DNA from: Fomitopsis serialis
Lineage: Eukaryota; Basidiomycota; Agaricomycetes; Polyporales; Fomitopsidaceae
Assembly (NCBI RefSeq): GCF_022376445.1
Contig: NW_025954963.1
Location: forward strand, 1,550,001 to 1,614,000
Reading direction: 5' to 3'
Length of the DNA: 64,000 nucleotides
Part shown: positions 22,836 to 33,141 of the stretch, piece after piece
Numbering within the stretch: position 1 is the stretch's first letter
How the letters are laid out: the number at the start of each line of letters is the position of its first letter
Made by a program: the position numbers and the translations under genes
Notes under the pieces: generated by a model
What the model was told of the DNA's origin: nothing
Database searches by the model: none
The model's input: the letters and a program-made list of their open reading frames with translations, nothing else

Positions 22836-23853
22836 TCAGAGCATGACGAGCGACAGGATTGCGATGGCGACCGTTAGCAATGGCTGGAAGGGACTTGCAT
22901 GCATGAGTGACAGCGCGCCGCTAGTGTTGCCGCTGGCATCGCTGGCAGCAGAGACCGAGCTCGACGAAATAGGAGCTGAGGATGCAGCAGATGCAGTCGA
23001 CACAGACGGCACAGAAGTGGGAGATGAGGGGGATGCAGAGGATACGGTGCTCGGGGTGCTGGACGGCGTATCGGCAGACGAGACAGTGTCTGTCTGCGAT
23101 GGGACGGTCGTCACGGTTGTCGATAGTTCGGTCGTTACGGTCACGGAGACGGACTCAGAGGTCGTTGCAGAGACTGGGGCAGCGAGCTGTGAAGAGAAGA
23201 GCGGGATGGAGGGAGGAAGGACATACCAGCTACGGAAGTGGATGCAGCCGCTGTCGAAGCAGCGCTCGAAGCGTCCGAGGTGCCGATGATGGTGAAGTTC
23301 GGGCTGATGTTTCCGGAGTCACCGAACACTGATAGCAATGATGTGAGTGTATGCGATATCATCGATATAATAAGACCCACGATCCACGATGTAGTTGTTG
23401 CGCGTCGGTACAGAAGGTACTGCGAACGAGACCTGGCCAGCGCTTAGCAGGAACTTCTGCGCAAGCGGGGTATCTGAGTGCGTCATTAATGTCAACGCTC
23501 TGCTGCGTGTAGATTCTGAACGCGTTGGTACTCACCGAGCATGAGGTTCTCACTATTCCAAGTATCGTAACCCAGTACCAACTTCCCAGTGACTCCAGTA
23601 ACGTTGACGTCGGACGGCAGGGCAGACAAGTCCCTGCAACGCGACACCGCCGAAAGTCAGCACACACTCGAAGGGCAGCACAAGCCACATACCATGTCAC
23701 CGTCACCGTCTCGCCTACATTCCACACCGTGCTTGCATCAGGACTCGTTATAGGTGGGCTGATCACGTCGCGTTCCTCCAGCGCACGTCTCAGGGGAATG
23801 GCATGGACGGCAGCGAGCAAGAAGCACAACGCGTAAATCGTGAACGAGAGCAT
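22836..23853 (-). CDS. GPI-anchored Ser/Thr-rich cell-surface protein with Kre9/Knh1-like N-terminal domain
   Basis: Five exons, 23693-23853, 23536-23633, 23381-23473, 23227-23328 and 22836-23173, all in phase, give 263 residues. Residues 1-19 are a signal peptide (MLSFTIYALCFLLAAVHAI). The N-terminal Ig-like module reads DVISPPITSPDASTVWNVGE, VTVTWDLSALPSDVNVTG, LVLGYDT and NYIVDLFGDSGNISPNFTI, matching the Kre9/Knh1 N-terminal domain. A long Ser/Thr/Val/Ala stalk follows, likely O-glycosylated. The end is a small-residue omega region (SGNTSGA) plus a hydrophobic tail (LLTVAIAILSLVML), as for GPI attachment. The protein should sit in the wall or plasma membrane, probably in beta-1,6-glucan organisation by family analogy. 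Splice phases support the model throughout. Confidence 0.88.
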
Positions 23854-24956
23854 GACGGGCAGCAGCGACGAGCAGGACAGCAGGCCGTCGCAGTGCAGGT
23901 GCGGGCTGGGAAGAGCAGAGCCTCGCTCGCATCGCACCGCTGGCGGCCCTCTTCAATCTCTCGGCTAAGCTGTCTGACTTGCCGAATCAGGGAACCTCCT
24001 GCAGCGCAGATCCCGTCACGCGACCCTCCAGCACCCGTACACGCCTAGGCACGCCCTTGGCACCTCTTGCCAGTACCAGGCTAGTGGCCACCTCTTGCCA
24101 GCTTCTTACCGCCTCCCTCTTGCTTCATACTTATGCGCTGCCGTGCAAACATGCTGTGCAGAAAACCACCACAACTCGGAAGGAAGCTGTTCGAAGCGAA
24201 CCAGCGCATACTTACGATTGTTACGACAGTACTCCGGAGTCGAGATGCACGGTTGATCGCATTCAAATCGCTGGAGTCGTATCCCTCCGCCCTCTCGCTC
24301 GCACGAGGCCTGTCTAACCAACCGAGGATCCTGAAGCTTTGTGTTCTGCTCACATCATACAGTATCTAGTTCGCCGTCATGCGCGCGTATTCGTGCGTCT
24401 GTAGTAGGAACACGCGGATGTCTATGAGTTGGGGACTCCGAGAATGTCGATCTAGGCCTCTCGACTCACTGCGAGTTGCTGCTCGTGGGGTCAACGACTC
24501 AACATCAGGTCCATCTTTCGATATTTCTGGTAATCACATTCAAAATTCGGTTTGCGCAACGTGGCAAGTTATTGCTTGCGCACGATTGTTGCTGAGTATG
24601 TACCATGGCGAGGATTGCGACCAGTACCGGTAGAGTTTTGTTATACGGACTTCCCCCTATGTAGTAATAGAAACGATATATCGAGAGCAACTAAACGCAT
24701 CGTATTGAATCTGGGACAGTAGGGTAAGTACCTTCTGGGGCAAGTACTAGTACCGTCGCGGCGGCTCTTATAAATGCCACTGGTGGCAGAGTGGCGTGAG
24801 TGGCTGAGATCGACTTCCGCCGGCCGGGCCGTGGTACTTGACCTCGCCGCCGGCCCACCATCGGACCACGACACTCACCTTGACCTTGCCTCAACTGCTC
24901 ACATCACGTCGTTGTACCGACCCTACCATCTCTGTATGTTGCACACAGTTTAGGCA
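23854..24956. other. Divergent interval including the outer end of the left inverted-repeat arm
   Basis: The first part is the promoter of the GPI-protein gene. From about 24230 the sequence also occurs, inverted, near 58.4-58.98 kb. No gene is recognised. Confidence 0.5.
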
Positions 24957-26810
24957 ATGCGGTCCACTGCTCACTGTACACCGTTGCTGCAGGCTTGCCG
25001 AGGCATCATGGACGCAAGCAGTAGCCATGCGAGTCCGGCCCTGCCGGTGCCCCAAACTCGCAAAGCGATTGAGGACGAGATCGCCCGCTACCTGAATCAC
25101 GTCTTCGACCTCAGATCGCGCCTGAACACCTTCGCACCCATATCCGTACTTCCTCCGGAGGTGCTCTCCGAGGTCTTCATGCGTACGGCGGGCCCCTATG
25201 CTAGCCTGTCGTGGTCCACCCGCCCATATGGCTGGATTCGCATCTCCCACGTCTGCAGGCACTGGCGCAACGTGGCGCTGGGCTGCCCTGCCCTTTGGGG
25301 AAAATTGGCGGTGACGACGCAGCATGAGTGGACGGAGGAGCTACTGGAGCGATCCAAAAAGGCGCCCCTGTATGTCACTATAGACTTGCGGACCTCGCCC
25401 AGCATGTCGTCTCGCATATCACCGAAGGAGGAGTCACTGGCGCTGGTGCTCTCGCATATGTCACGCGTACGCTCGTTGTCTATCACGACCACTGGTATGC
25501 GTCCGTTGACAGAGAAGACCTTACAACTGCTGGACGGGCCGGCCCCTTGTCTCGAATCGCTGACTGTCCGGTGCGAGGATGTCATGCACACTTCCCTCGG
25601 CGAGCATGCCCATATTCACCATCTGTTGCTCCATCCCGAGACTGTCCGTCTCCGACATCTGGAGCTACACGCCGTCTCCCTGCACTGGCACAAGACTTCG
25701 TTGCCGCACCTGACACACTTGACCATCTCCAACAAACCCCGTCAGGCCAGAATACATGTCGCCCCCGAAACTATGCTTGCTGCCATCGCGCAGATGTGTC
25801 GCCTCGAAGCGCTCGTGATTGAGTCAGCAATGACCGTACCTGCCGACTATAATCAAGTCCCGATGGCGTCAACTCAAGCCTCCTTGCCTAATCTGTGGTC
25901 CCTGCGCATCTCGGATACTACGCCGAACACCATCTGCCTCCTAAATCACTTGACGACCTCGGCCCTCTCGCGCATCTTCGTGGAAGTAGACTCGCATTGT
26001 CCAAGGCCATTGCGGGGTGATCTCCTCGCTGCCATAGCTGCCAAGACGTCTAGCTTGGGGACCCTGCTCAGCTTTGTTGTCACCCTCACCCACATGGCGC
26101 TGAACTTGCAGGCATTCAGAAGGGGCTTCGGATGCGAAGCGATGAAAAACGGTGCGGGCCGGCCGGACGAGCACACTCCTGAACTTGAGGTGCGCTTCGG
26201 GCGATTCGACGTTGAAGTTGTCATCACCAAGGCCTGTGAACTGTTCCCCATCCGTGACGTTCAATATCTCTTCGTCTCCGGGACGTCATTGTCCAATGAG
26301 TCGTGGCTCGCTCTCCTCGAGAGCACGCGGAATGTCACGGAGCTCAGTATCATGGATGGCGCGAACGATGACCCTCTCCCGGAAGTGCTTATCGATCAGC
26401 ACTGCGGAAGCAAGAAGAACGCATACGTACTGCCCCAGCTCCGTCACCTCATTCTGGAGGACTGTTACTTCGGAGACCACAGCGGCGAGTATGAATACGG
26501 TGGTGACGAAGAGTTTGAGGACGAGGACAGGCTCACTGGGCGTCTGCTCGACTGCTTCATGGCGCGGTACGAGTATGGCGTGGAGATCGAGCACCTGCAC
26601 ATCATCCGCCCTATCAACATTTCGCGGTCAGAGATCGACGAGCTGAAGGAGGTTGTGCGCTACGTGGGCTGGGATGAGACAATACAGTACGATGAAAAGG
26701 AACACTTCACGGACGATTTATACGACGACTTTGAGGAAAGCGAAATTGATCCCTATGAAGATGCTCCCTTTTGGGGCTACGGGGGCATGTGGGATGGCGG
26801 CTTCTTCTAG
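24957..26810 (+). CDS. F-box protein copy 1A (617 aa, single exon)
   Basis: One uninterrupted frame. A helical segment (RKAIEDEIARYLNHVFDLRS) precedes an F-box-like domain: APISVLPPEVLSEVF, IRISHVCRHWRNVALGCPAL. The rest has LRR-like repeats (LRHLELHAVSL, LTHLTI, LPNLWSLRIS, LPQLRHLILEDCYF), an FPIRDVQYLFVSGTS segment and a strongly acidic C-terminus ending WDGGFF. F-box-like proteins are substrate adaptors of SCF (Skp1-cullin) ubiquitin ligases; Agaricomycetes carry large, fast-evolving sets. An alternative start at 25008 (MDASSS) aligns with the starts of copies 2A and 2B. The inverted copy 1B (56524-58404) is about nine-tenths identical by eye; the tandem neighbour 2A is a more distant paralogue. 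The substrate is unknown. Confidence 0.85.
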   Translation: MRSTAHCTPLLQACRGIMDASSSHASPALPVPQTRKAIEDEIARYLNHVFDLRSRLNTFAPISVLPPEVLSEVFMRTAGPYASLSWSTRPYGWIRISHVCRHWRNVALGCPALWGKLAVTTQHEWTEELLERSKKAPLYVTIDLRTSPSMSSRISPKEESLALVLSHMSRVRSLSITTTGMRPLTEKTLQLLDGPAPCLESLTVRCEDVMHTSLGEHAHIHHLLLHPETVRLRHLELHAVSLHWHKTSLPHLTHLTISNKPRQARIHVAPETMLAAIAQMCRLEALVIESAMTVPADYNQVPMASTQASLPNLWSLRISDTTPNTICLLNHLTTSALSRIFVEVDSHCPRPLRGDLLAAIAAKTSSLGTLLSFVVTLTHMALNLQAFRRGFGCEAMKNGAGRPDEHTPELEVRFGRFDVEVVITKACELFPIRDVQYLFVSGTSLSNESWLALLESTRNVTELSIMDGANDDPLPEVLIDQHCGSKKNAYVLPQLRHLILEDCYFGDHSGEYEYGGDEEFEDEDRLTGRLLDCFMARYEYGVEIEHLHIIRPINISRSEIDELKEVVRYVGWDETIQYDEKEHFTDDLYDDFEESEIDPYEDAPFWGYGGMWDGGFF

Positions 26811-27464
26811 GCTTGCTTGCCTATGTCGTTTGCTGGGACAGCATGCATTGTTTAACGTAGCGCACACATTTCTCCTTTCACAATATCAAAATCAGTGTCA
26901 TAGTTTTCGTTGACCACAATATCATAGCACGTATTCTGACTATCAGTTGCCGGACAAGAAGAGATCTCACTCCCAGTCCGCACTACGTGTACATCGTCGC
27001 ACTTTGCACGCACGCGGGTGTGTAGTACTCATACTATGTAGGAACCCGGCGCGATGGAAGCTGTTGAACGGGCGCGCCCGCCACATGCTTATATCAGCAC
27101 GTAGATACATTGCGCGAGCCTGTACCGTCACGTAGCTTTTCGCCATTCCAACACCAGCATGTATATGGGTCCTTCTCGTGCGCGGTCTAGCTCGCTCCGC
27201 CCGTTCCGCGCGACCGCAGCCACTACGACCGCCTGAGCCGACCTTGCCCATTACAGAAGCGTTGACAACACCGGCGTCAGTGATCGAGTGTGGCTGAGAT
27301 CGTATCTTGATCGCACAGCCTGAGTCGCTCTTTGTTCTCGCCCCATCACCACGTCTGAACGTTCTGTACGCCGCTACACAATCACTGCCGCCTCTGTATG
27401 TTGTATAGGCTCTCGATGCTGCTGTAGCTCACTTACCGTAAACCTTCACAGTTTGGGTACTCAA
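26811..27464. other. Spacer between F-box genes 1A and 2A
   Basis: This 0.65 kb spacer is also duplicated, inverted, at 55871-56523, with long near-identical runs (for example around GGGCGCGCCCG). It must contain the 2A promoter; a CAG at 27450-27452 just before the start could be a 5' UTR splice acceptor. No other gene. Confidence 0.6.
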
Positions 27465-29324
27465 ATGGACGTGAGCGAATGCCGTACAAACCCAGCCTCG
27501 CCGGCGCCACATACTCGCCAGGCGATTGCAGACGAAATAACCCGCTATTCAAGCTACCTCATCGACCTCAAATCGCGTTTAAACCGCCTCGCACCCATAT
27601 CTGAGCTTCCTGCGGAGATCCTCTCCGAAGTCTTTTTGTATGCGGCTGCTGTCGACGGCAGTGATGCATATTCCAGCGTGTGGCCGACTTGGACACTGTA
27701 TGGCTGGATATGCGTGTCCCATGTCTGCAAGTACTGGCGCTTCGTGGCGCTAAGTTGCCCTGCCCTCTGGTGCAACTTGACGGTGACGCGGCGCGAGTGG
27801 ACGACGGAATTACTGGCGCGATCCAAGAAGGTGCCCCTGTACGTGACCATGACTTACCCAGTGGAAGACGTACCGGCGTTCGGAAGCTCGCGACCCTTGG
27901 TGCACGAAGAATCGGAGGAGACGGCGGCGCTTGTGTTGTCGCACCTGGCGCGTATACGCTCGCTGTCCGTCACTGTCAAGCGTCCGCTCCCGGACAGGAC
28001 ACTGCAATTGCTGGACGGACCGGTTTCGCTTCTTGAGTCGTTGACCATCCAGTACGGATATGCCCCACATACGTCCTCCGCCGAGCACCATCATACCCAG
28101 TCGTTGGTGCACCGCGCTGGGGCTCATCGTCTCCGGCGCCTTGAGGTGCACAATCTCCATCTGCAATGGAACCAATTTCTGTTGGCGCAACTGACACATT
28201 TGACCATCACCGGCGTCGTACAACAACGATACAAAGCACTAGTCGACGCTCCAAATATGCTCGATGCTCTCTCTCAGATGAGCCTCCTCGAGGAGCTTGT
28301 CATAGAGACATCGCTAGCTGCACCGTTCGACCAGACCGTGGTCCCGACGGCTTCGACCCGAGCATCCTTGCCTCATCTGCGACATCTACGTGTCCGGGAA
28401 ACTCCATCCAACTGCGCCTGCCTTCTCATGTATTTGGAAACTCCTTCGCTGTCGCGCCTTTCTCTGCAATTGGAAGGGGACACAACGCCATTTGGTGCAG
28501 CACTCCTCACCGCTGTGGCGACCAAGATGGCTAGCTTGGGGACTTTCTTGACTCTCCGTGCCGACTTCTCTGGTCACTGGTCAGATTGTGTCCACTTGAA
28601 GGCATATCAAACAGATATCGACCACCATGCGATGCGGGATACTGCAAGCGTGCTCGAAAAGTACACTCCCGACTTCGAGATACGCTTCAACCGGATGGAT
28701 CTCGTCATCATGATCATAGATATCTGCCGACTCTTCCCTATCCGTGACATTCGCAACCTCTTCATCGCAGCTCGCTGGTTTCCGCTGGCCGCATGGCGCA
28801 CCCTTCTCCACTCGACGGGCAAGGTCACAGAGCTTTTCGTCATCAACTCCGCGTCGTGCAACTGGCTCTCGGAGGTGCTACTCGAACGATGCCTTGGAGA
28901 GCCGAAGGAACCCGGCGAGAGCCACTTCTATCATTACGTCCTCCCGCGACTCCGCCGCCTCACATTGATAGAATGTTTCTTCAGCGAGCAGGGCTATAAT
29001 GAGCTCATCCCAGGGGTCCTTATTTCGAGACTCGTCGATGGCCTTCTCGATTGTTTCATGGATCGGTACGAGTGTGGCGCCGAGATTGAACAACTGCGCA
29101 TTGTCCAACCTGTCAACGTTGATAGGGAGGAGATCGATCTGTTGAACGAAGTCGTGCGCGACGTGGATTGGGACGGCACCGTTGACTATCAACGAAACAC
29201 CACGAACATAGATGACTATCGCTGGGAGAATGGTGTCGATTTGTTGACCGACCCCGATCTGTTTGGAACTCACTTCATACCGGCTTTCGGAGACGAGGAG
29301 GGGATGGCGTTTCATGTAATCTGA
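27465..29324 (+). CDS. F-box protein copy 2A (619 aa, single exon)
   Basis: The start is taken at ATG 27465 (MDVSECRTNPAS). The layout is as in 1A: a helical segment (RQAIADEITRYSSYLIDLKS), F-box-like APISELPAEILSEVF with ICVSHVCKYWRFVALSCPAL, LRR-like repeats (LRRLEVHNLHLQW, LTHLTITG, LPHLRHLRVRETPS, LPRLRRLTLIECFF), FPIRDIRNLFIAARWFPL, and an acidic C-terminus. It is predicted to be an SCF substrate adaptor. It is clearly homologous to 1A along its length but much less similar than to 2B (54023-55870). The C-terminal ~40 residues differ strongly between 2A and 2B, including a GVDLLTDP insertion in 2A. Confidence 0.85.
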   Translation: MDVSECRTNPASPAPHTRQAIADEITRYSSYLIDLKSRLNRLAPISELPAEILSEVFLYAAAVDGSDAYSSVWPTWTLYGWICVSHVCKYWRFVALSCPALWCNLTVTRREWTTELLARSKKVPLYVTMTYPVEDVPAFGSSRPLVHEESEETAALVLSHLARIRSLSVTVKRPLPDRTLQLLDGPVSLLESLTIQYGYAPHTSSAEHHHTQSLVHRAGAHRLRRLEVHNLHLQWNQFLLAQLTHLTITGVVQQRYKALVDAPNMLDALSQMSLLEELVIETSLAAPFDQTVVPTASTRASLPHLRHLRVRETPSNCACLLMYLETPSLSRLSLQLEGDTTPFGAALLTAVATKMASLGTFLTLRADFSGHWSDCVHLKAYQTDIDHHAMRDTASVLEKYTPDFEIRFNRMDLVIMIIDICRLFPIRDIRNLFIAARWFPLAAWRTLLHSTGKVTELFVINSASCNWLSEVLLERCLGEPKEPGESHFYHYVLPRLRRLTLIECFFSEQGYNELIPGVLISRLVDGLLDCFMDRYECGAEIEQLRIVQPVNVDREEIDLLNEVVRDVDWDGTVDYQRNTTNIDDYRWENGVDLLTDPDLFGTHFIPAFGDEEGMAFHVI

Positions 29325-30281
29325 TTTGCCTTATTGCAGTAGTGTACGCTTCTGCAGTGTCATGTACATTGAGCCCTAACATTGAACAGACCTGGGATAT
29401 AATTTCGGATTGCAACAGGTCGACTTCGAGGATTAACTCCATTGAGGGTGAGTGACCGTTCAACGACATCTCCTAAAGGTCGACGCTTCGGAAAAAGATA
29501 TGCCTTGCGGGTTTGACACCTGCAGACGAGGAAGGAGGGTCGTTGGTTGATCCTGGTCACTCCGCTGCCGAGGTCGAGTACTAAGGTGAACCAGTCTGTC
29601 ATTTGTCCCAACACTCAGACCACCTCCAGAGCCGACCGACTCGGAGACCGGATATGAAGCGACCTCGCCCCTTCACGCTGACGGAGTATGACGAAGAGCA
29701 CCTCTGAGTTGAGGGGTAGACCCTCGATGCATCACGGTCATGCGACGTAGAAAGATGGCTTGCGGCACGGTGCGTCAGTCAAACGAGATTGGAAGGGGAA
29801 GAAGCGACTAGTGGCATGGTTGCAGGAATAAATAGTCGCAGGGAGAGTTGGGTCAGGGTTGCAAGACAAGTTCAAGTAGAGGGTGCGGCCGCAACGTGCC
29901 ATGGTGTCCTGGACCTCGGTAATTGCCTTCCTTCCTTGTTACTATGGAAGGCGTTGTTGTATTCGTGGACTCAAACGGGACATTGTCCTTGTGCCACCGA
30001 TCATTGATGTCAGATTACGATCTGATGGGCCCGCATCTCAGACATTGATTCAGCGAAGTAAATCCCGCTTGTAAACATACAATGTTGTTCTCGAAGCATG
30101 TTCTCGAAGCACTGCGCACCGGACAAGTAGCACTGTCAGATTGTTGTGGGCGCACTAAAATGCTACAGTTGGTTGAGACTTCCTGCGATACTACGACGAT
30201 ACACAGCAACACGACGACGACGGAATGACAAGTTACAACGAGACCGTACCAAACTACATCAGCCTGCGCGACGGACACATC
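29325..30281. other. Intergenic, tail-to-tail
   Basis: The first ~60 bp belong to the inverted repeat, which ends near 29386. The remainder shows no conserved coding sequence. Confidence 0.5.
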
Positions 30282-31962
30282 TCACGCTACTGCCTTGCCC
30301 TTGCCCTTATCCTCTTTCCCCGTCTCGTCCCGAATCCCGCCGTCGGAGAAGTTCAAGATACCGGCGATATCGAGCATCTTGACGACCTGCTCCGCGTCGT
30401 CGACCTTCATGTTCCCCAGCACCTTGTTCACCTTGTCGAGCTCCTGCGTTTTCAGCGCCTCCTGCAGCTCCGGCGGGAAGCCGTCGAAGACGTCCCACCG
30501 CAGCTGCAGCATCTTGCGCACGTCCTCAATGTTGACGTCTTCGAGGCCCTCGCCCTCGAGCTGGAGGTTTTCGGGCGGCGCGCCGTCGGGGACGTTGAAC
30601 GAGATCTTCTGCGACGGGTCTTCGGGAACGAGCTGGATCTGCTCGGAGCCCTCCGCCGCTGTCGCTTCCGCCTTGGAGATCCGGACGCGCTCCTTGAGGT
30701 GCTTGTACGTGTCTGCGACATCCTTCTCGAACACGGCGGACGCTCGAGGATCGCGGTCGATCATCCTGCCGAAGGGGCTGAGCACCACTAACGCAGCAGC
30801 GTGACCGAGCCACTCACTTTCGGAAGAAGACGCGCACGCCATCGCCACCGAGCTTCTCGCAGTACTGAATGAGCAGACTTTGGTTCACGCACTGCTGTGC
30901 GTAACGGTACTGCCCGTTGCTTTCCGCTGTAAACCCGGCTACGAGCAAGGCGTCTGAGGCACCTGGAACCATGACGTCCCGGTGGTTCTTGATGAACTCC
31001 CAGGATTGCTCGTAACCGCGCAACGGAAGGCGAGAGAACTGCTCTAGTGACGGTGTCAACTCGGGCAGCTCGTCGTCGTCGGTGCTAAGCGAGGCGGATG
31101 GGGCGGACGGGGTGGCTTCCTTGAACGTATCGACCGCGACATCGACACCCTTCGGGTTGATGACCTCGAACTCGGTCTTCGCGCTCGTAGCTTTGTTCTT
31201 TGGAGGGTCGACCTTGGCACCCTTGATGGGTGGGGGAGCAGGCTGTGGGGGCACATACTTGGTGATCGTTAGTGCCGCGATGCATGTCTGTATGGTCTGG
31301 CACACTCACATGCGACTCCCATCCCTCATGAATATCATCGCTCGTGATCTTTTTCTTTGACTCCTCCTCCAGCTGTTCCAGCTCCTTCCTCAGCTTCGCT
31401 TGGTGCTCGCCCATCTGCTTGATGTGCTTCCTCAAGCCAGCCTCTAGCGCATCACCCAGCTTCGGGTCGTCAGGTTCCATGCCCGACCTCTTGATCTCAT
31501 CCCACACTTGCAGCATCAACGAGAGCAGCATGTCGTCGTAGGTCTTCTGACCGGGCGCGTCGGTGGGTGGCTTGTCGGGGGACGGGCTAGCCTTGAACTG
31601 CTCCGTCAGGGAAGAGAAACGTGGGGGCCCTTGTGCTGCGACCTCGTCCGCGATGGTACGCAACCGCGGTCCAAGCACATCATTGCACGCGATGTCTGCT
31701 TCCAGCTGTGCCGTACGGCGTCGGTGTACCTCGCGCTTCTCGTGTATGTCGCGCTGCTTCCATCTGCAACAAAGGTCATAACGCGTCATCTTCAGCACCG
31801 AGCCGAGACGCACCTTACCAGAGACTTGTGGTCGACGTTCGGGTGTCCCTCGATGTCTGAATCGTCGGAGATCTAGTGCATCGTCGCGTCGGCAAGACGT
31901 CGCGGTGGGGTGACATCGGCACTGACCTCGAGTGCATCCCACTTGGAGTAGTTGAGAGGCAT
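30282..31962 (-). CDS. CDC37: Hsp90 co-chaperone Cdc37
   Basis: Five exons, 31927-31962, 31814-31872, 31310-31763, 30818-31257 and 30282-30765, are in phase and give 490 residues. The first 12-residue exon is MPLNYSKWDALE, followed by ISDDSDIEGHPNVDHKSLV and RWKQRDIHEKR, the diagnostic kinase-binding N-terminus with the conserved phosphoserine context (S-D-D-S-D-I-E). The middle carries the coiled coil and an Hsp90-binding region (FIKNHRDVMVPGASDALLVA, QYCEKLGGDGVRVFFRK), and the C-terminal domain reads LQLRWDVFDGFPPELQEALK and ends in a Lys-rich tail. Cdc37 loads protein kinases onto Hsp90 in the cytosol. Its promoter is shared with the divergent methyltransferase gene. All family hallmarks are present and unbroken. 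Confidence 0.96.
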
Positions 31963-33141
31963 GCTTGCAAGCAGAGAGGATCGATATTCAATGAGCTTGT
32001 GTAGGCTTGTGTGCTCGGAGAGACGGTAGATGTGTGGATGGAGTGTGCGGGAGTGGATGTGGCTGAGCAGTGGCGAGGACCAAATACAGCATCCGGTATA
32101 CTCGGGAAGCTTCTCGAACCGGCCGCCATCGATCAAAGCCGATCCGGGCACGACTCGGAGACGACCTGGCCTGGATGGGGTCGAGGAAACATCGCCCCGA
32201 CCTTCATTTCGTTCCTTATACGGCCGTCCTCATCAAGTTCGTGCTTAGGACATGCCTACGGGAGACGGGCATATTCCTTTTGGCCTGCGACGCAACAAAT
32301 CCGGCACGTCTTCCAAGATGCAACAACCTCATTGGCAGCGACTCTTCCGAAGAGCCCATCACATAAATATATACAGAGCTTTCGATGACTGCCGTATTGC
32401 CGATACGGTTGGATTGCGTACTAGTACGTTGTGTGGATGTACCGCAGTTGCTAGTTCATCGTACTTATTATACTTATTAGAAGAGTCGGAGTCACAGTTT
32501 ACAGCGACGAATCCTGCCAAGGCCTGGTGGGTCCTTGTTGCGCCGTATAACCGCTCATTTTTGCTAATCTAGGCCTGGTTATCAGTCCTTGGTCGCGCTT
32601 TAGTTGGCATAGCATCCCTTGCCACAAGCCTATCTCCTGGGAGCCGGAAATGCCATTGGCAGAAGTCAATAGTCATCGCTTGTCAGAATGATCGTATGGG
32701 GCCTCATGCCCATGCCCAAGGCCATATATTCATTTAGCGCGGACCTGTGGATGCGAAGACGCCATGGGCACGACGTTCTATCCCTGCCTATTTGCGCTAC
32801 CCAGATTTGGGTCGAGCCGTCGAACCTCGCTGCCCCACAAATCGCAATCTGATCGGGGAGATTCATGAGAGATATGTGGTTAGGCACTGCACCCGTACTC
32901 CGGAGCGGCATTTCCTTCCATATGGCGCACCCTGTCGGAGCTGATACAACCAGGCTATTACTTCTCGCAACGACATGGCGGCTTACCTCCAGACCGTCTT
33001 CCCCCGGGCCTGCACCACGGTCGAGCTGCTGCCCACACATCACCGCCGCCGTCGACCCAGTGTATCGCAGCGACCGTACCTACCACGTCCGACAGTCGTA
33101 AGCAGACGGATCCCTCGTAATGTCATGGTCGCTCACCACGC
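31963..33141. promoter_or_regulatory. Divergent promoter interval, CDC37 and methyltransferase
   Basis: 1.18 kb between two start codons pointing apart. An AT-rich patch (CATAAATATATACAG near 32361-32375) could serve as a TATA element, but it is far from both starts. No conserved coding sequence. Confidence 0.4.

Larger units (their letters stand above)
24230..29386 (+). repeat. Left arm of a ~5 kb inverted duplication carrying two F-box genes
   Basis: The arm matches the reverse complement of about 53950-58975, including both F-box genes, the spacer between them and both flanks. Examples: the left stretch with GGGTCAACGACTCAACATCA near 24490 recurs inverted near 58860. The left inner end ...CATGTACATTGAGCCCTAACATTGAA matches the right up to about 53950 and then diverges. 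The left arm has about 130-140 bp (about 24293-24435) that the right arm lacks. Boundaries are by eye. Confidence 0.85.
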
